DNA of 64,000 nt, from positions 1-64,000 of the forward strand of contig CALUTW010000003.1 in the NCBI GenBank assembly GCA_944323805.1. Reading direction: 5' to 3'. The notes beneath the pieces were generated by a model. That model worked only from the letters and a program-made list of their open reading frames with translations. It was not told the DNA's origin and did no database searches. Shown here piece by piece: positions 54,370-64,000 of the stretch. A program made the translations under genes and the position numbers. The stretch's first letter is position 1. The number at the start of each line of letters is the position of its first letter. This DNA is from an uncultured Bacteroidales bacterium (GTDB lineage Bacteria > Bacteroidota > Bacteroidia > Bacteroidales > UBA932).

Positions 54370-55072
54370 CTTTTCCCTGTCCGTTATCAGATAATGTGCG
54401 TTCCGTGCACTGCTCGTCCCCGCATACCATGACTCTTCCCGGATATCTTTCCACAAGCGAAATGTTATGGGTTACCATTACTATTGCGGTGCCTCTTTCC
54501 CTGTTGATGCGTGTCAGCAGATTCATTATGCCGTCAGCTGTTTCCGGGTCCAGATTGCCGGTAGGCTCATCGGCTATGATTACTTCAGGCCGGTTGAGCA
54601 ATGCCCTTGCTATGGCTACCCTCTGCTGTTCTCCGCCAGACAGCTGATGCGGCATCTTGTGTGCCTTATGCCTCATCCCGACAGCATCCAGGACATCCCT
54701 GATCCTGCCGGCGGATTCGCTGCTGTCCTTCCAACCTGTCGCCCGCAGGACGAAAGAGAGGTTCTCCTCCACGTTGCGGTCCATAAGCAGCTGGAAATCC
54801 TGGAACACCACCCCCAGCTTCCTCCGCAGGAACGGTATCTCTTTCTCCCTGATTTTCCCGAGGTCATAGCCGCATACTGCCCCGCAGCCTCCGGCAAGCC
54901 TGTTCTCGGCAATCATTGTCCTTATTATGGATGTCTTTCCGGTACCGACCTTGCCTACAATATAGATGAAGTCCCCCGGATACACCTTCATATCCAGCCC
55001 GTATATCACTGTGCTGTCACCTCCGGCTATGTCCGCCTTTTCAAAAGAGATGACCGGTTCCATGTTTTCCAT
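54347..55072 (-). CDS. ftsE: Cell division ATP-binding protein FtsE
   Basis: A 241-residue ABC ATPase that works with FtsX at the division septum to activate peptidoglycan hydrolases. The Walker A is [12 protein letters not shown]. Next come a Q-loop in VFQDFQLL, the signature [15 protein letters not shown], and the Walker [15 protein letters not shown] with VTHNISLV. The GKVGTGKT form is typical of Bacteroidota FtsE. ftsX is not adjacent. The C-terminal tail (about 20 residues) is charged. It precedes nth in one minus-strand unit. Confidence 0.88.
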   Translation of the reverse strand: MENMEPVISFEKADIAGGDSTVIYGLDMKVYPGDFIYIVGKVGTGKTSIIRTMIAENRLAGGCGAVCGYDLGKIREKEIPFLRRKLGVVFQDFQLLMDRNVEENLSFVLRATGWKDSSESAGRIRDVLDAVGMRHKAHKMPHQLSGGEQQRVAIARALLNRPEVIIADEPTGNLDPETADGIMNLLTRINRERGTAIVMVTHNISLVERYPGRVMVCGDEQCTERTLSDNGQGKDDSTGEI

Positions 55073-55155
55073 CTGTCGAAATGATTGTTGGGACGATATT
55101 CCCCGCCATTGTCCTGGTCATTGTCCGGCAGTCGAGAAAAATCGCGTACATTCTG

Positions 55156-55183
55156 CAAATATACTGAAAAATGCCTAATTTTG
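55156..55183. promoter_or_regulatory. Divergent promoter pair for ftsE and the TPR gene
   Basis: TATATTTG on the minus strand (55163 to 55156) faces away from TAATTTTG on the plus strand (55176-55183). The plus-strand element is about 17 bases before the ATG at 55200. Confidence 0.65.
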
Positions 55184-55199
55184 TGAAAATTTTCGTGAT

Positions 55200-58100
55200 A
55201 TGGCTAAACTGTTTTCAACTGCGGCTGCAGTCCTGCTCTGTGCGGCCTTCTGCATGGCGGACATGAGCGGACAGGAAGCGGATGACAGGGCAATTGTGAC
55301 CGGCAGGTCGGACAGGAGCCTTTCCGGTCCGGACCGTACCGGGATGAGAGGCCTGCTTGACATGGCCCGGGACATGTATGACAGAGGGATGTACGATAAG
55401 GCCGGAAGGATGTTCAGTACAGTCGCAGACGGTACGGGGAACATTGAAGCCGAGGGATATTCCGTCCTGTGCATGGTAAAGATGAAGGTGCCAGGCTGCA
55501 GGTATTATGCCGAGGCATTCCTGGAGAAACATCCGGCTGCCGCTGTCGGAGGTCTGATCAGGATTGCATATGCGAAGAATCTGTTTGATGCCGGGGATTA
55601 TGCCGGGGCTTCGTCCTGGCTGGAGCCGGTATCATGGAGGTCGGTAGGAAAAGCCATGCGTCCGGAATTCCTTTTCATGCGCGGGTATTGCGACTATGAG
55701 ACCGGGAACCACGACAGGGCCAGGCTCCGCTTCAGCGAGCTGAAGAAACTTCCGGAATCCGACTATACTGCACCGGCATGCTACATGACTGGCTATATCT
55801 GCTATCTTGACGGGGAGTTCTCCGAGGCGCTGCCTGAATTTGCCAGGTCGGTCAAGGACGGACGTTTCTCGGCAATGTCCGCATACTATATCGCAGAGTG
55901 CCATTTCATGATGAAGGACTACGGCTATCTTGCCGAGGAAGGCCCCGGCCTCCTCGAATCTGTCCCCGCGGAGCACCGCCCGAGGCTTAACAGGATGATA
56001 TCCGAGTCTTTCCTTGTACTTGGAAATGCCGGGAAGGCAAGGCAATATTATGAGGTCAATGCAGAGACCTCGGCCCCTTCCACAAGGGCAGACTATTTCT
56101 ATGCAGGGTCTGTATTGTATGCTGTCGAGGATTTCAGGGGGGCCATAGACAATTTCTCCAGGATGGGAGACCTGCAGGACTCGATCGGCCAGGTTGCGGC
56201 ATATAAGCTTGCATACAGCCATATCAGGACCAGGAACAAGGTGGCGGCGCTCGATGCATTCAGGTCTGCCGCCTCGATGGATTTCAATCCTGACATTTCA
56301 GAGGACGCCTTTTTTAATTTCGCCAAGCTTTCATTCGACCTGAACAATGACGGCTCTGTCTTCCGGTCATATCTTGAGAAATATCCCGACACCGGAAAGA
56401 AGGAGATGATATACAGCTATATCGCTGTGGCTGCACTTCAGGACCATGACTACGCCGGGGCGATTGAAGCATATGACAATATCGATGAGCTTGACGGGGA
56501 TATGAAGCTCAATTATATGAAAGCCAACTATCTGCGTGCATCGGAGCTGGTGTCGAGCGGTTCATATCGGGCGGCTGTGCCGTGCCTCAAGGCCGCGGCA
56601 TACTATTCTGACAGGCGGGGCATGTTCAACCAGATGTCGAGATATTGGCTTGCGGAGTCATATTACAGGGATGACAGGTTCCCGGAGGCCCTGTCTTCAT
56701 ATATGGGACTGTATAACATATCCGCCCTGTACGGGTTGAAGGAGTCATGGCTGATTCCGTATGACATAGCTTACTGTCATTTCAAGCTGGAGGATTATGC
56801 TTCGGCTTCGGACTGGTTCATGAGATATCTTACAGGAGGGGATACGTCGGGCTACAGGAAGGACGCCATGCTCAGGTATGCCGACTGCCTTTTCATGCAG
56901 AAGGAATATCCGGAGGCTGCAGAGGCATACCGTGATGTCCTGACTGACTATTTCGATGTCAATGACATATATCCGTACTATCAGGCGGCGATTTCATCCG
57001 GGCTTGCCGGCGATATGGCAAGGAAGACCGCGCTGCTCAAGCATGCGGAGAAGGCTGAGCCGTCATCCCCGTTCTATGCGGAGGCCCTGTTCGAGCTCGG
57101 CAGGTCATATGTCGTCACAGGGAATGAGGCCCAGGCCGTGGTATGCTACAAGAATGTCATCAGGAACGTGAAGGACAGCACATTCGTGGCAAGGTCACTC
57201 ATCGAGCTCGGAATGATTGCCCGGAACATGTCGAGATATGAGGAGGCGGTAGGCTACTACAGCACCGTTGTGGAGCAGATGCCTTATTCCGGCTATGCAG
57301 ATGATGCCCTGCTGGCGATTGAATCCATTTACAGGTCGCTGAACGAGCCGCAGAAATACCTGGACTATATCGGGAGAATCGGCAAGGCCTCGATCAAGAC
57401 CGAGGATGAGCGGGAGATGATGATATTCAGTGCGGCGGAGCAGATATTCCTTACCGAGAACTATCAGAAGGCGCTGCTGTCGCTGCAGTCCTATATAGAC
57501 GGATGGCCCCAGGGTACGGAGGTCCAGAAGGCATACTTCTACATGGGGGAATGCTACAGGAACCTCGGCAAGCCTGACCAGGCATGCGACTGCTATGCCG
57601 AGGCCGCGTCTTCGGGAGAGGGAGATATCGCCGAGATAGCATGTCTTAATTTCGCGTCGCTTTCGTTTTCTCTCCAGAGGTATGAGGCTGCATATCAGGC
57701 ATATGTGTCCCTGGCAGATATGGCTGCCGTTGACAATAACATACATGTGTCGAAGGTGGGCATGATGCGGTCTGCATACCGGGCGAAGATGTATCCTGAG
57801 GCGGCGGAAGCTGCCGTGGAGGTTAAGGACGACAGCCGTTCTGACAGGGATATGGTCCGCGAGGCAGAATATGTGCTGGCGAAGTCTTATCTTGCGATGA
57901 GCCGCAGGGATGAGGCTTATGACATATTCAGGAAACTTTCTGAATGGCCTGCTACACCTGAGGGTGCGGAGGCGGTCTATCTGCTTATCCTTGACAGCTA
58001 CGACAGGGGGGACTTCGAGGATGTGGAGACGCGCGTATATTCATTCTCCGACCTTTCTTCAGGCCAGGACTACTGGCTTGCAAAGGCATTCATAGTCCTC

Positions 58101-58271
58101 GGGGACTCATTTGTCGAGAGAGGGGAGTATGAACAGGCCATGGCGACATTCAGAAGCGTTGCTGACGGTTATATCCCTGCTTCACAGGATGATGATGTCC
58201 AGGATAATGTCGGCATGCGCATAAACAGGCTGGAGGAAATAATGCAGCAGGCACCTGCCGGCGATAACTGA
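55200..58271 (+). CDS. Large periplasmic tetratricopeptide-repeat protein
   Basis: A 1023-residue protein with a signal peptide (AKLFSTAAAVLLCAAFCMADM). The rest consists of many TPR-like helical hairpins, with repeated patterns such as GNHDRARLRFSELKKLPESD, DRFPEALSSYMGLYNIS, KEYPEAAEAYRDVLTDYFD, NEAQAVVCYKNVIRN and GKPDQACDCYAEAASSGEG. It is a scaffold-type protein, probably in the periplasm or attached to the outer membrane. An outer-membrane barrel gene follows after 8 bp, so the two likely form one complex. The exact function is unknown. Confidence 0.85.
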   Translation: MAKLFSTAAAVLLCAAFCMADMSGQEADDRAIVTGRSDRSLSGPDRTGMRGLLDMARDMYDRGMYDKAGRMFSTVADGTGNIEAEGYSVLCMVKMKVPGCRYYAEAFLEKHPAAAVGGLIRIAYAKNLFDAGDYAGASSWLEPVSWRSVGKAMRPEFLFMRGYCDYETGNHDRARLRFSELKKLPESDYTAPACYMTGYICYLDGEFSEALPEFARSVKDGRFSAMSAYYIAECHFMMKDYGYLAEEGPGLLESVPAEHRPRLNRMISESFLVLGNAGKARQYYEVNAETSAPSTRADYFYAGSVLYAVEDFRGAIDNFSRMGDLQDSIGQVAAYKLAYSHIRTRNKVAALDAFRSAASMDFNPDISEDAFFNFAKLSFDLNNDGSVFRSYLEKYPDTGKKEMIYSYIAVAALQDHDYAGAIEAYDNIDELDGDMKLNYMKANYLRASELVSSGSYRAAVPCLKAAAYYSDRRGMFNQMSRYWLAESYYRDDRFPEALSSYMGLYNISALYGLKESWLIPYDIAYCHFKLEDYASASDWFMRYLTGGDTSGYRKDAMLRYADCLFMQKEYPEAAEAYRDVLTDYFDVNDIYPYYQAAISSGLAGDMARKTALLKHAEKAEPSSPFYAEALFELGRSYVVTGNEAQAVVCYKNVIRNVKDSTFVARSLIELGMIARNMSRYEEAVGYYSTVVEQMPYSGYADDALLAIESIYRSLNEPQKYLDYIGRIGKASIKTEDEREMMIFSAAEQIFLTENYQKALLSLQSYIDGWPQGTEVQKAYFYMGECYRNLGKPDQACDCYAEAASSGEGDIAEIACLNFASLSFSLQRYEAAYQAYVSLADMAAVDNNIHVSKVGMMRSAYRAKMYPEAAEAAVEVKDDSRSDRDMVREAEYVLAKSYLAMSRRDEAYDIFRKLSEWPATPEGAEAVYLLILDSYDRGDFEDVETRVYSFSDLSSGQDYWLAKAFIVLGDSFVERGEYEQAMATFRSVADGYIPASQDDDVQDNVGMRINRLEEIMQQAPAGDN

Positions 58272-58279
58272 TTGGAAGA

Positions 58280-60067
58280 ATGATGATGGACAAGAGAATG
58301 ACTGTTTTCGCCGTTGTTTCGGCGGTTGCTGCCATATGCTCTTCTGATGCATATTGTCAGACGATAGACCCTACTGTCGAGGTTACAAGAGATTATGTCG
58401 GCAAGCTGATAGAGGTCCATAAGCCTCTTCAGACAATGCCTGTCCCGGACAGTCTGCAGCGTTTTGACCTGCAGTTCGACTATTCGATATATGATTCCCC
58501 TTATAAGGGAAGCCTTGAATTCAGTCCGCTCAGGATGGGGATAGACCCGGTCACGGTACCGGACAGGGGGAGGCGTCTGCTGTTGAGGGCCGGTGCGGGG
58601 TACGCATTGCAGCCAGTACTCGACGTTGTATGGTCTCCGCTCCTTGAAGGGAGGTTCAGGATGAGCGTCTATGGCTCGCACAGGTCGTATATAGGCAGGT
58701 ACAGGGATATCGGGCTGGTTTCGGGGAACGGTGGCCAGACCGTTGTCGGGGACCTTGCTGACGCAGGCCCCAATGCTCTTTCTCCGGTATCAGGGCCATA
58801 TTCCGGACATGACATGTCCACATGTGCCGGCATGGCGGGAAGCGTTTACTGGGAAGGGGGCCGCTTTTATTTCGATGCCTCGTACAGGGGCATTGCCATG
58901 AAGGACAGGTATCTTTCCAGGAATTACGATGCTGTGGATGTCAGGGCGGGTGTCGTGTCCGATGAGTGCTCTGACAGGCGTTTTGTCTATGATGCATCCG
59001 TCCGTTACAGATATGGGGAGGATGTCATGACCCCGTATGTTTCAGGCACCTCGAGAACAACACTGCCGGAACATCTTTTCAATCTGTCCGCCTCGCTTGG
59101 CCCCGTATTTTCCGGGACTTCAAGGGCATTGGTTGACGTGGGACTCAATTTTGCCGACTACAGCCGCTTCAACGGGGAGTATGCAGGCGATTTCTCCATC
59201 GTGCCGAGATATGTCTATCGCAAGGGAAGGTGGGCGCTGGATCTCGGTATCAGGTTCGCTGTCACGATGCATAACAGTCCCGGGCCGCAGGAAGGCATCT
59301 ACGGTACGGTGTCGGAAGGCCAGTTCGTATATCCTGATGTGAGGATAGGGTTCGAGGCGATAAGGGAGCATCTTGAAATCTATGTTTCCGCCGATGGAGG
59401 CAATACCGTGTCATCCTGGTCGGAATATCTGGACGGCAACCATTATTACAATCCTTTCCTGGGACAGGACCGGTCATATCCTCTCGGCAATACGCTTGAA
59501 CGCATATCTGCCTTTGCCGGTATTGAGGGTAATGTGGCGTCGAGGCTGAGCTACGGGTTGAGGGCAGGCTATGTCAATTACGGCAATGCATTCCTTGACG
59601 GGATTTCCATTGAGGGCATGCAGCCGGTATATATGCCGGGATTCGACAGTTATCAGATGCTGCGGGCGGACCTTTCACTGATGTGGAAATCAGAGGATGT
59701 ATATGCCGAGGCGAACGTGTCCGGGCGCGTTACGGATATAGGGGTTTCTTCATCGGGCCTTTTTGCGCCGGCTGCCGTATCTGGCGGGGGCAAGGTGGTC
59801 TATAACTGGAAAAAGCGTATATACGCCGGGATAGACTGCGGCTTTTCTTCAGCCAGATATGCAACGATACGTATGGAACCGGATGACCGGACCATTTGCA
59901 TTCCAGGATATGCGGACCTTGGCATAAGCCTGGAATACAGGTTCAGCCGGAGCTTTTCGGTCTGGCTTCACGGAGGGAACCTGCTGGATATGGCAGTTCA
60001 GACCGTGCCTCTCCATGCGGAGTCCGGCATCAATTTTACGGGTGGGATTTGCTTGAATTTGCAATAA
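58280..60067 (+). CDS. Outer-membrane beta-barrel protein (TonB-receptor-like barrel without plug)
   Basis: A 595-residue protein with a signal peptide ending near SDAYCQT. Amphipathic strand patterns run throughout, such as RGRRLLLRAGAGYALQPVL, RFRMSVYGSHRSYIGRY, GRFYFDASYRGIAMKDRYLS, RWALDLGIRFAVTMHN and SVWLHGGNLLDMAVQTV. The N-terminal part lacks the TonB box and plug motifs of a full receptor. ADLGISLEYRFSRSFSVWL resembles the last strands of TonB-dependent barrels. It ends at ICLNLQ rather than an aromatic residue. It follows the TPR gene after 8 bp. Function is unknown. Confidence 0.78.
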   Translation: MMMDKRMTVFAVVSAVAAICSSDAYCQTIDPTVEVTRDYVGKLIEVHKPLQTMPVPDSLQRFDLQFDYSIYDSPYKGSLEFSPLRMGIDPVTVPDRGRRLLLRAGAGYALQPVLDVVWSPLLEGRFRMSVYGSHRSYIGRYRDIGLVSGNGGQTVVGDLADAGPNALSPVSGPYSGHDMSTCAGMAGSVYWEGGRFYFDASYRGIAMKDRYLSRNYDAVDVRAGVVSDECSDRRFVYDASVRYRYGEDVMTPYVSGTSRTTLPEHLFNLSASLGPVFSGTSRALVDVGLNFADYSRFNGEYAGDFSIVPRYVYRKGRWALDLGIRFAVTMHNSPGPQEGIYGTVSEGQFVYPDVRIGFEAIREHLEIYVSADGGNTVSSWSEYLDGNHYYNPFLGQDRSYPLGNTLERISAFAGIEGNVASRLSYGLRAGYVNYGNAFLDGISIEGMQPVYMPGFDSYQMLRADLSLMWKSEDVYAEANVSGRVTDIGVSSSGLFAPAAVSGGGKVVYNWKKRIYAGIDCGFSSARYATIRMEPDDRTICIPGYADLGISLEYRFSRSFSVWLHGGNLLDMAVQTVPLHAESGINFTGGICLNLQ

Positions 60068-60081
60068 AATTACTAAATTTG
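60048..60081 (+). promoter_or_regulatory. Promoter of gyrB
   Basis: TAAATTTG at 60074-60081 matches TAnnTTTG, and TTTG at 60048-60051 is 22 bp upstream. It overlaps the end of the barrel gene. Confidence 0.6.
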
Positions 60082-60098
60082 TCCGTTTAATATTTTAA

Positions 60099-62102
<2,004 letters not shown>

Positions 62103-62136
62103 CTTTGTTAAACGGAAATAATTAAAATTCAACATT

Positions 62137-63399
62137 ATGGATATTTTTGACAGAATAGCGAGAGACTCAGGCGGTCCGCTTGGGCAGTACAGGCAGAGGG
62201 CGTTCGGGTATTACATGTATCCGAAGCTTGAGGGAGAACTCGGCCCGCATATGGTTTTCAACGGCAAGAAGGTGCTTTGCTGGAGCCTTAACAACTATCT
62301 CGGGCTTGCAAACCATCCGGAAGTGAGGAAGACAGATGCAGAGGCAGCCGCAAAATGGGGACTTGCATATCCTATGGGCAGCCGTATGATGTCAGGACAT
62401 ACTTCCCTTCATGAGAAGTTTGAAAGGGAGCTTGCGGACTTCGAGAAGAAAGAGGATGCGTTCCTGTTCAATTTCGGCTATCAGGGAATCATCTCGACGA
62501 TAGATGCCCTCATGGACCGTCACGATGTCATAGTATACGATTCAGAGGCTCATGCATGTCTGATTGACGGTGCCCGTCTCCATATGGGAAAGAGAATGGC
62601 ATACCGACATAACGATATCGAAAGCTGCGAGACGACCCTGAAGCGTGCCTCGAAGCTCTGCGAGGAGACAGGAGGAGGCATACTCCTTATCACGGAAGGC
62701 GTATACGGAATGACCGGAGCCCTCGGTATCCTCGACCAGATAGTCGCCCTCAAGAAGAAGTACAACTTCAGGATACTCATCGACGATGCCCATGGCTTCG
62801 GCGTGATGGGTCCTCACGGACGCGGGACTTCAGAGCATTTCGGTGTGATGGATGAGGTTGACCTTTATATCGGTGCATATGCCAAGTCCATGGCTTCGAT
62901 AGGCGGTTTCGTTGCCGGACCTAAAGTGATTATCGATTATCTGCGCTACAACCTCCGCTCCCAGATCTATGCGAAGTCTCTCCCTATGGCTTTTGTCGAG
63001 GGCGGTCTCAAGAGGCTTGAGATCATAAGGAGTGCGGAAGGCGATGAGCTCCGCAAGAAGCTCTTTACGGTGACCCGCGCACTTCAGAAAGGGTTCCGCG
63101 ATATGGGTCTTGACATAGGCCCGGCAGAGGCCTGTGTGACTCCGGTGGCTGTCAAGGGAGGCGTAGTCGAGGCGACTAATATCGCAAAGGACCTGCGTGA
63201 AAACTACGGCATCTTCTGTTCGATTGTCGTATATCCTGTCATACCTAAGGGAATGATCATCTTCCGCATTATCCCGACTGCGGCGCATTCCATGGAAGAC
63301 GTGGAATACACTCTCAAGACGTTCGCTGAAGTAGTGGACAAGCTCAAGAAAGGGCTTTATGAAGGCGATGAGATACCTGATATGGCTATCCGCGACTAA
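62137..63399 (+). CDS. spt: Serine palmitoyltransferase (sphingolipid synthesis)
   Basis: A 420-residue PLP enzyme of the alpha-oxoamine synthase family that condenses serine with an acyl-CoA to 3-ketosphinganine. Motifs are YLGLANHPEVRKTDAEAA, GSRMMSGHTSLHEKFERELA, YDSEAHACLIDGARL with the His that stacks on PLP, LIDDAHGFGVMG with the PLP-contacting Asp, and AYAKSMASIGGF with the PLP lysine (Lys250). The N-terminus with YYMYPKLEGELG is longer than in BioF or Kbl and matches the Bacteroides SPT type. It is not a substitute for the missing bioF, in my view. A short-chain dehydrogenase gene follows. Confidence 0.87.
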   Translation: MDIFDRIARDSGGPLGQYRQRAFGYYMYPKLEGELGPHMVFNGKKVLCWSLNNYLGLANHPEVRKTDAEAAAKWGLAYPMGSRMMSGHTSLHEKFERELADFEKKEDAFLFNFGYQGIISTIDALMDRHDVIVYDSEAHACLIDGARLHMGKRMAYRHNDIESCETTLKRASKLCEETGGGILLITEGVYGMTGALGILDQIVALKKKYNFRILIDDAHGFGVMGPHGRGTSEHFGVMDEVDLYIGAYAKSMASIGGFVAGPKVIIDYLRYNLRSQIYAKSLPMAFVEGGLKRLEIIRSAEGDELRKKLFTVTRALQKGFRDMGLDIGPAEACVTPVAVKGGVVEATNIAKDLRENYGIFCSIVVYPVIPKGMIIFRIIPTAAHSMEDVEYTLKTFAEVVDKLKKGLYEGDEIPDMAIRD

Positions 63400-63454
63400 T
63401 GCGGGAGCATCATGTGATCTCCATCTATTGTCGCATACATAAACCTTTTCTGAA

Positions 63455-64000
63455 ATGAACAGCAGTTACTTTAAGGATAAAGTAATGATAATAACAGGAG
63501 CCAGCTCAGGAATTGGGTTGGCTTCTGCCAAATTATTTGCATCCCTCGGGGCAAGGCTTGCACTTGCAGCAAGGTCGCTTGACAAGCTCGAGTCCCTTGC
63601 CCGCGAAATCTTCCCGGGGCAGGAAGACAGGGTGCTGTGCGTGAAGACAGATGTCTCCATAGAGGCCGACTGCCGGAATCTTATCGAGCGAACAGCCGGG
63701 AAATTCGGCCGCATCGACATACTGGTCAATAATGCGGGCATTTCAATGCGGGCATTATTCAGGGACCTTGACCTGTCGGTAATCCGTTCGCTTATGGATG
63801 TGAACTTCTGGGGGACGGTATACTGTACGAAATATGCCCTCCCATATCTGCTCCAGTCCAAAGGTTCCGTAGTCGGGGTAATCTCCATCGCCGGCTTCTC
63901 CGGTCTGCCCGGGAGGACAGGCTATTCCGCATCGAAATATGCTGTCAGGGGATTCCTTGATACCCTGAGGATAGAGCATCTGTACGACGGGCTTCATGTA
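63455..64000 (+). CDS. Short-chain dehydrogenase/reductase, cut by the window end
   Basis: The first 182 residues of an SDR oxidoreductase. The Rossmann motif is TGASSGIG (residues 14-21), then NNAGIS, a catalytic Ser in VISIAGFSG, and YSASKYA with the catalytic Tyr and Lys. The frame runs off the end of the window. It starts 55 bp after the serine palmitoyltransferase gene in the same direction, so it may be the 3-ketosphinganine reductase that follows SPT. That link is inference from position. Confidence 0.85.
   Translation, partial: MNSSYFKDKVMIITGASSGIGLASAKLFASLGARLALAARSLDKLESLAREIFPGQEDRVLCVKTDVSIEADCRNLIERTAGKFGRIDILVNNAGISMRALFRDLDLSVIRSLMDVNFWGTVYCTKYALPYLLQSKGSVVGVISIAGFSGLPGRTGYSASKYAVRGFLDTLRIEHLYDGLHV

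Noticed and set aside
62137..63399. A candidate bioF (KAPA synthase) to complete the biotin cluster
   Set aside because: The N-terminal extension and overall motifs fit Bacteroides-type serine palmitoyltransferase better, and the neighbour is an SDR, not a bio gene.

Overview
The window is chromosomal DNA from a member of the order Bacteroidales (phylum Bacteroidota), of roughly balanced base composition. The evidence is a short primary sigma factor, a SusC/SusD pair with an STN-type TonB receptor and FecR, an anaerobic sulfatase maturase, a serine palmitoyltransferase of the Bacteroides sphingolipid type, promoters of the Bacteroidota form (TAnnTTTG about 20 bases after TTTG), and almost no Shine-Dalgarno sequences. 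I cannot name the genus from sequence alone.

Layout. 1-836: the 3' end of a 5S rRNA and its terminator, then a gene-free stretch with a polypyrimidine tract, 53-bp imperfect tandem repeats and 14-bp direct repeats. 837-4845: a nitroreductase, a 460-bp leader ending in a hairpin plus T-run, and bioB-bioA-bioD. 4893-8813: SRP RNA, cytidine deaminase, a tRNA thiouridylase with a long insertion, a flavoprotein and tRNA-Thr. 8818-11564 (minus strand): an FAH-fold protein lacking its metal ligands, a DnaQ-type exonuclease and dnaN. 11820-22257 (plus strand): HtrA protease, primary sigma factor, argS, YgiQ radical SAM protein, a small acidic protein, a CLC channel and Tex.

22261-22918 holds a second cluster of the 53-bp repeats, tRNA-Val with a strong terminator, and an AT-rich block in front of an N-terminally shortened GNAT gene. 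23257-36129 is the most distinctive part. An ECF sigma gene lies divergent to fecR, followed by a tight seven-gene operon: SusC, SusD, an FN3/PKD/beta-propeller lipoprotein, a secreted TIM-barrel protein, a metallo-beta-lactamase-fold lipoprotein, a glycerophosphodiester phosphodiesterase lipoprotein and a glycerol-3-phosphate-type transporter. No glycoside hydrolase is present. I read it as a Sus-like system for a phosphodiester-containing ligand, probably releasing glycerol 3-phosphate for import. A perfect 16-bp inverted repeat closes it.

36122-41353: a gene remnant, two small cytosolic proteins, a DUF3737 beta-helix protein, tmRNA, the sulfatase maturase and an unknown envelope protein. 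41390-55072 (all minus strand): ABC-F ATPase, glycosyltransferase, DMT exporter and a His/Cys-tailed SlyD; TldE, TldD, a zeta-like kinase and a DUF2400 protein; an RluA-type pseudouridine synthase and a K+/H+ antiporter; endonuclease III and FtsE. 55200-64000 (plus strand): a 1023-residue TPR protein with an outer-membrane barrel partner, gyrB, serine palmitoyltransferase and the start of a short-chain dehydrogenase that may be the next step of sphingolipid synthesis.
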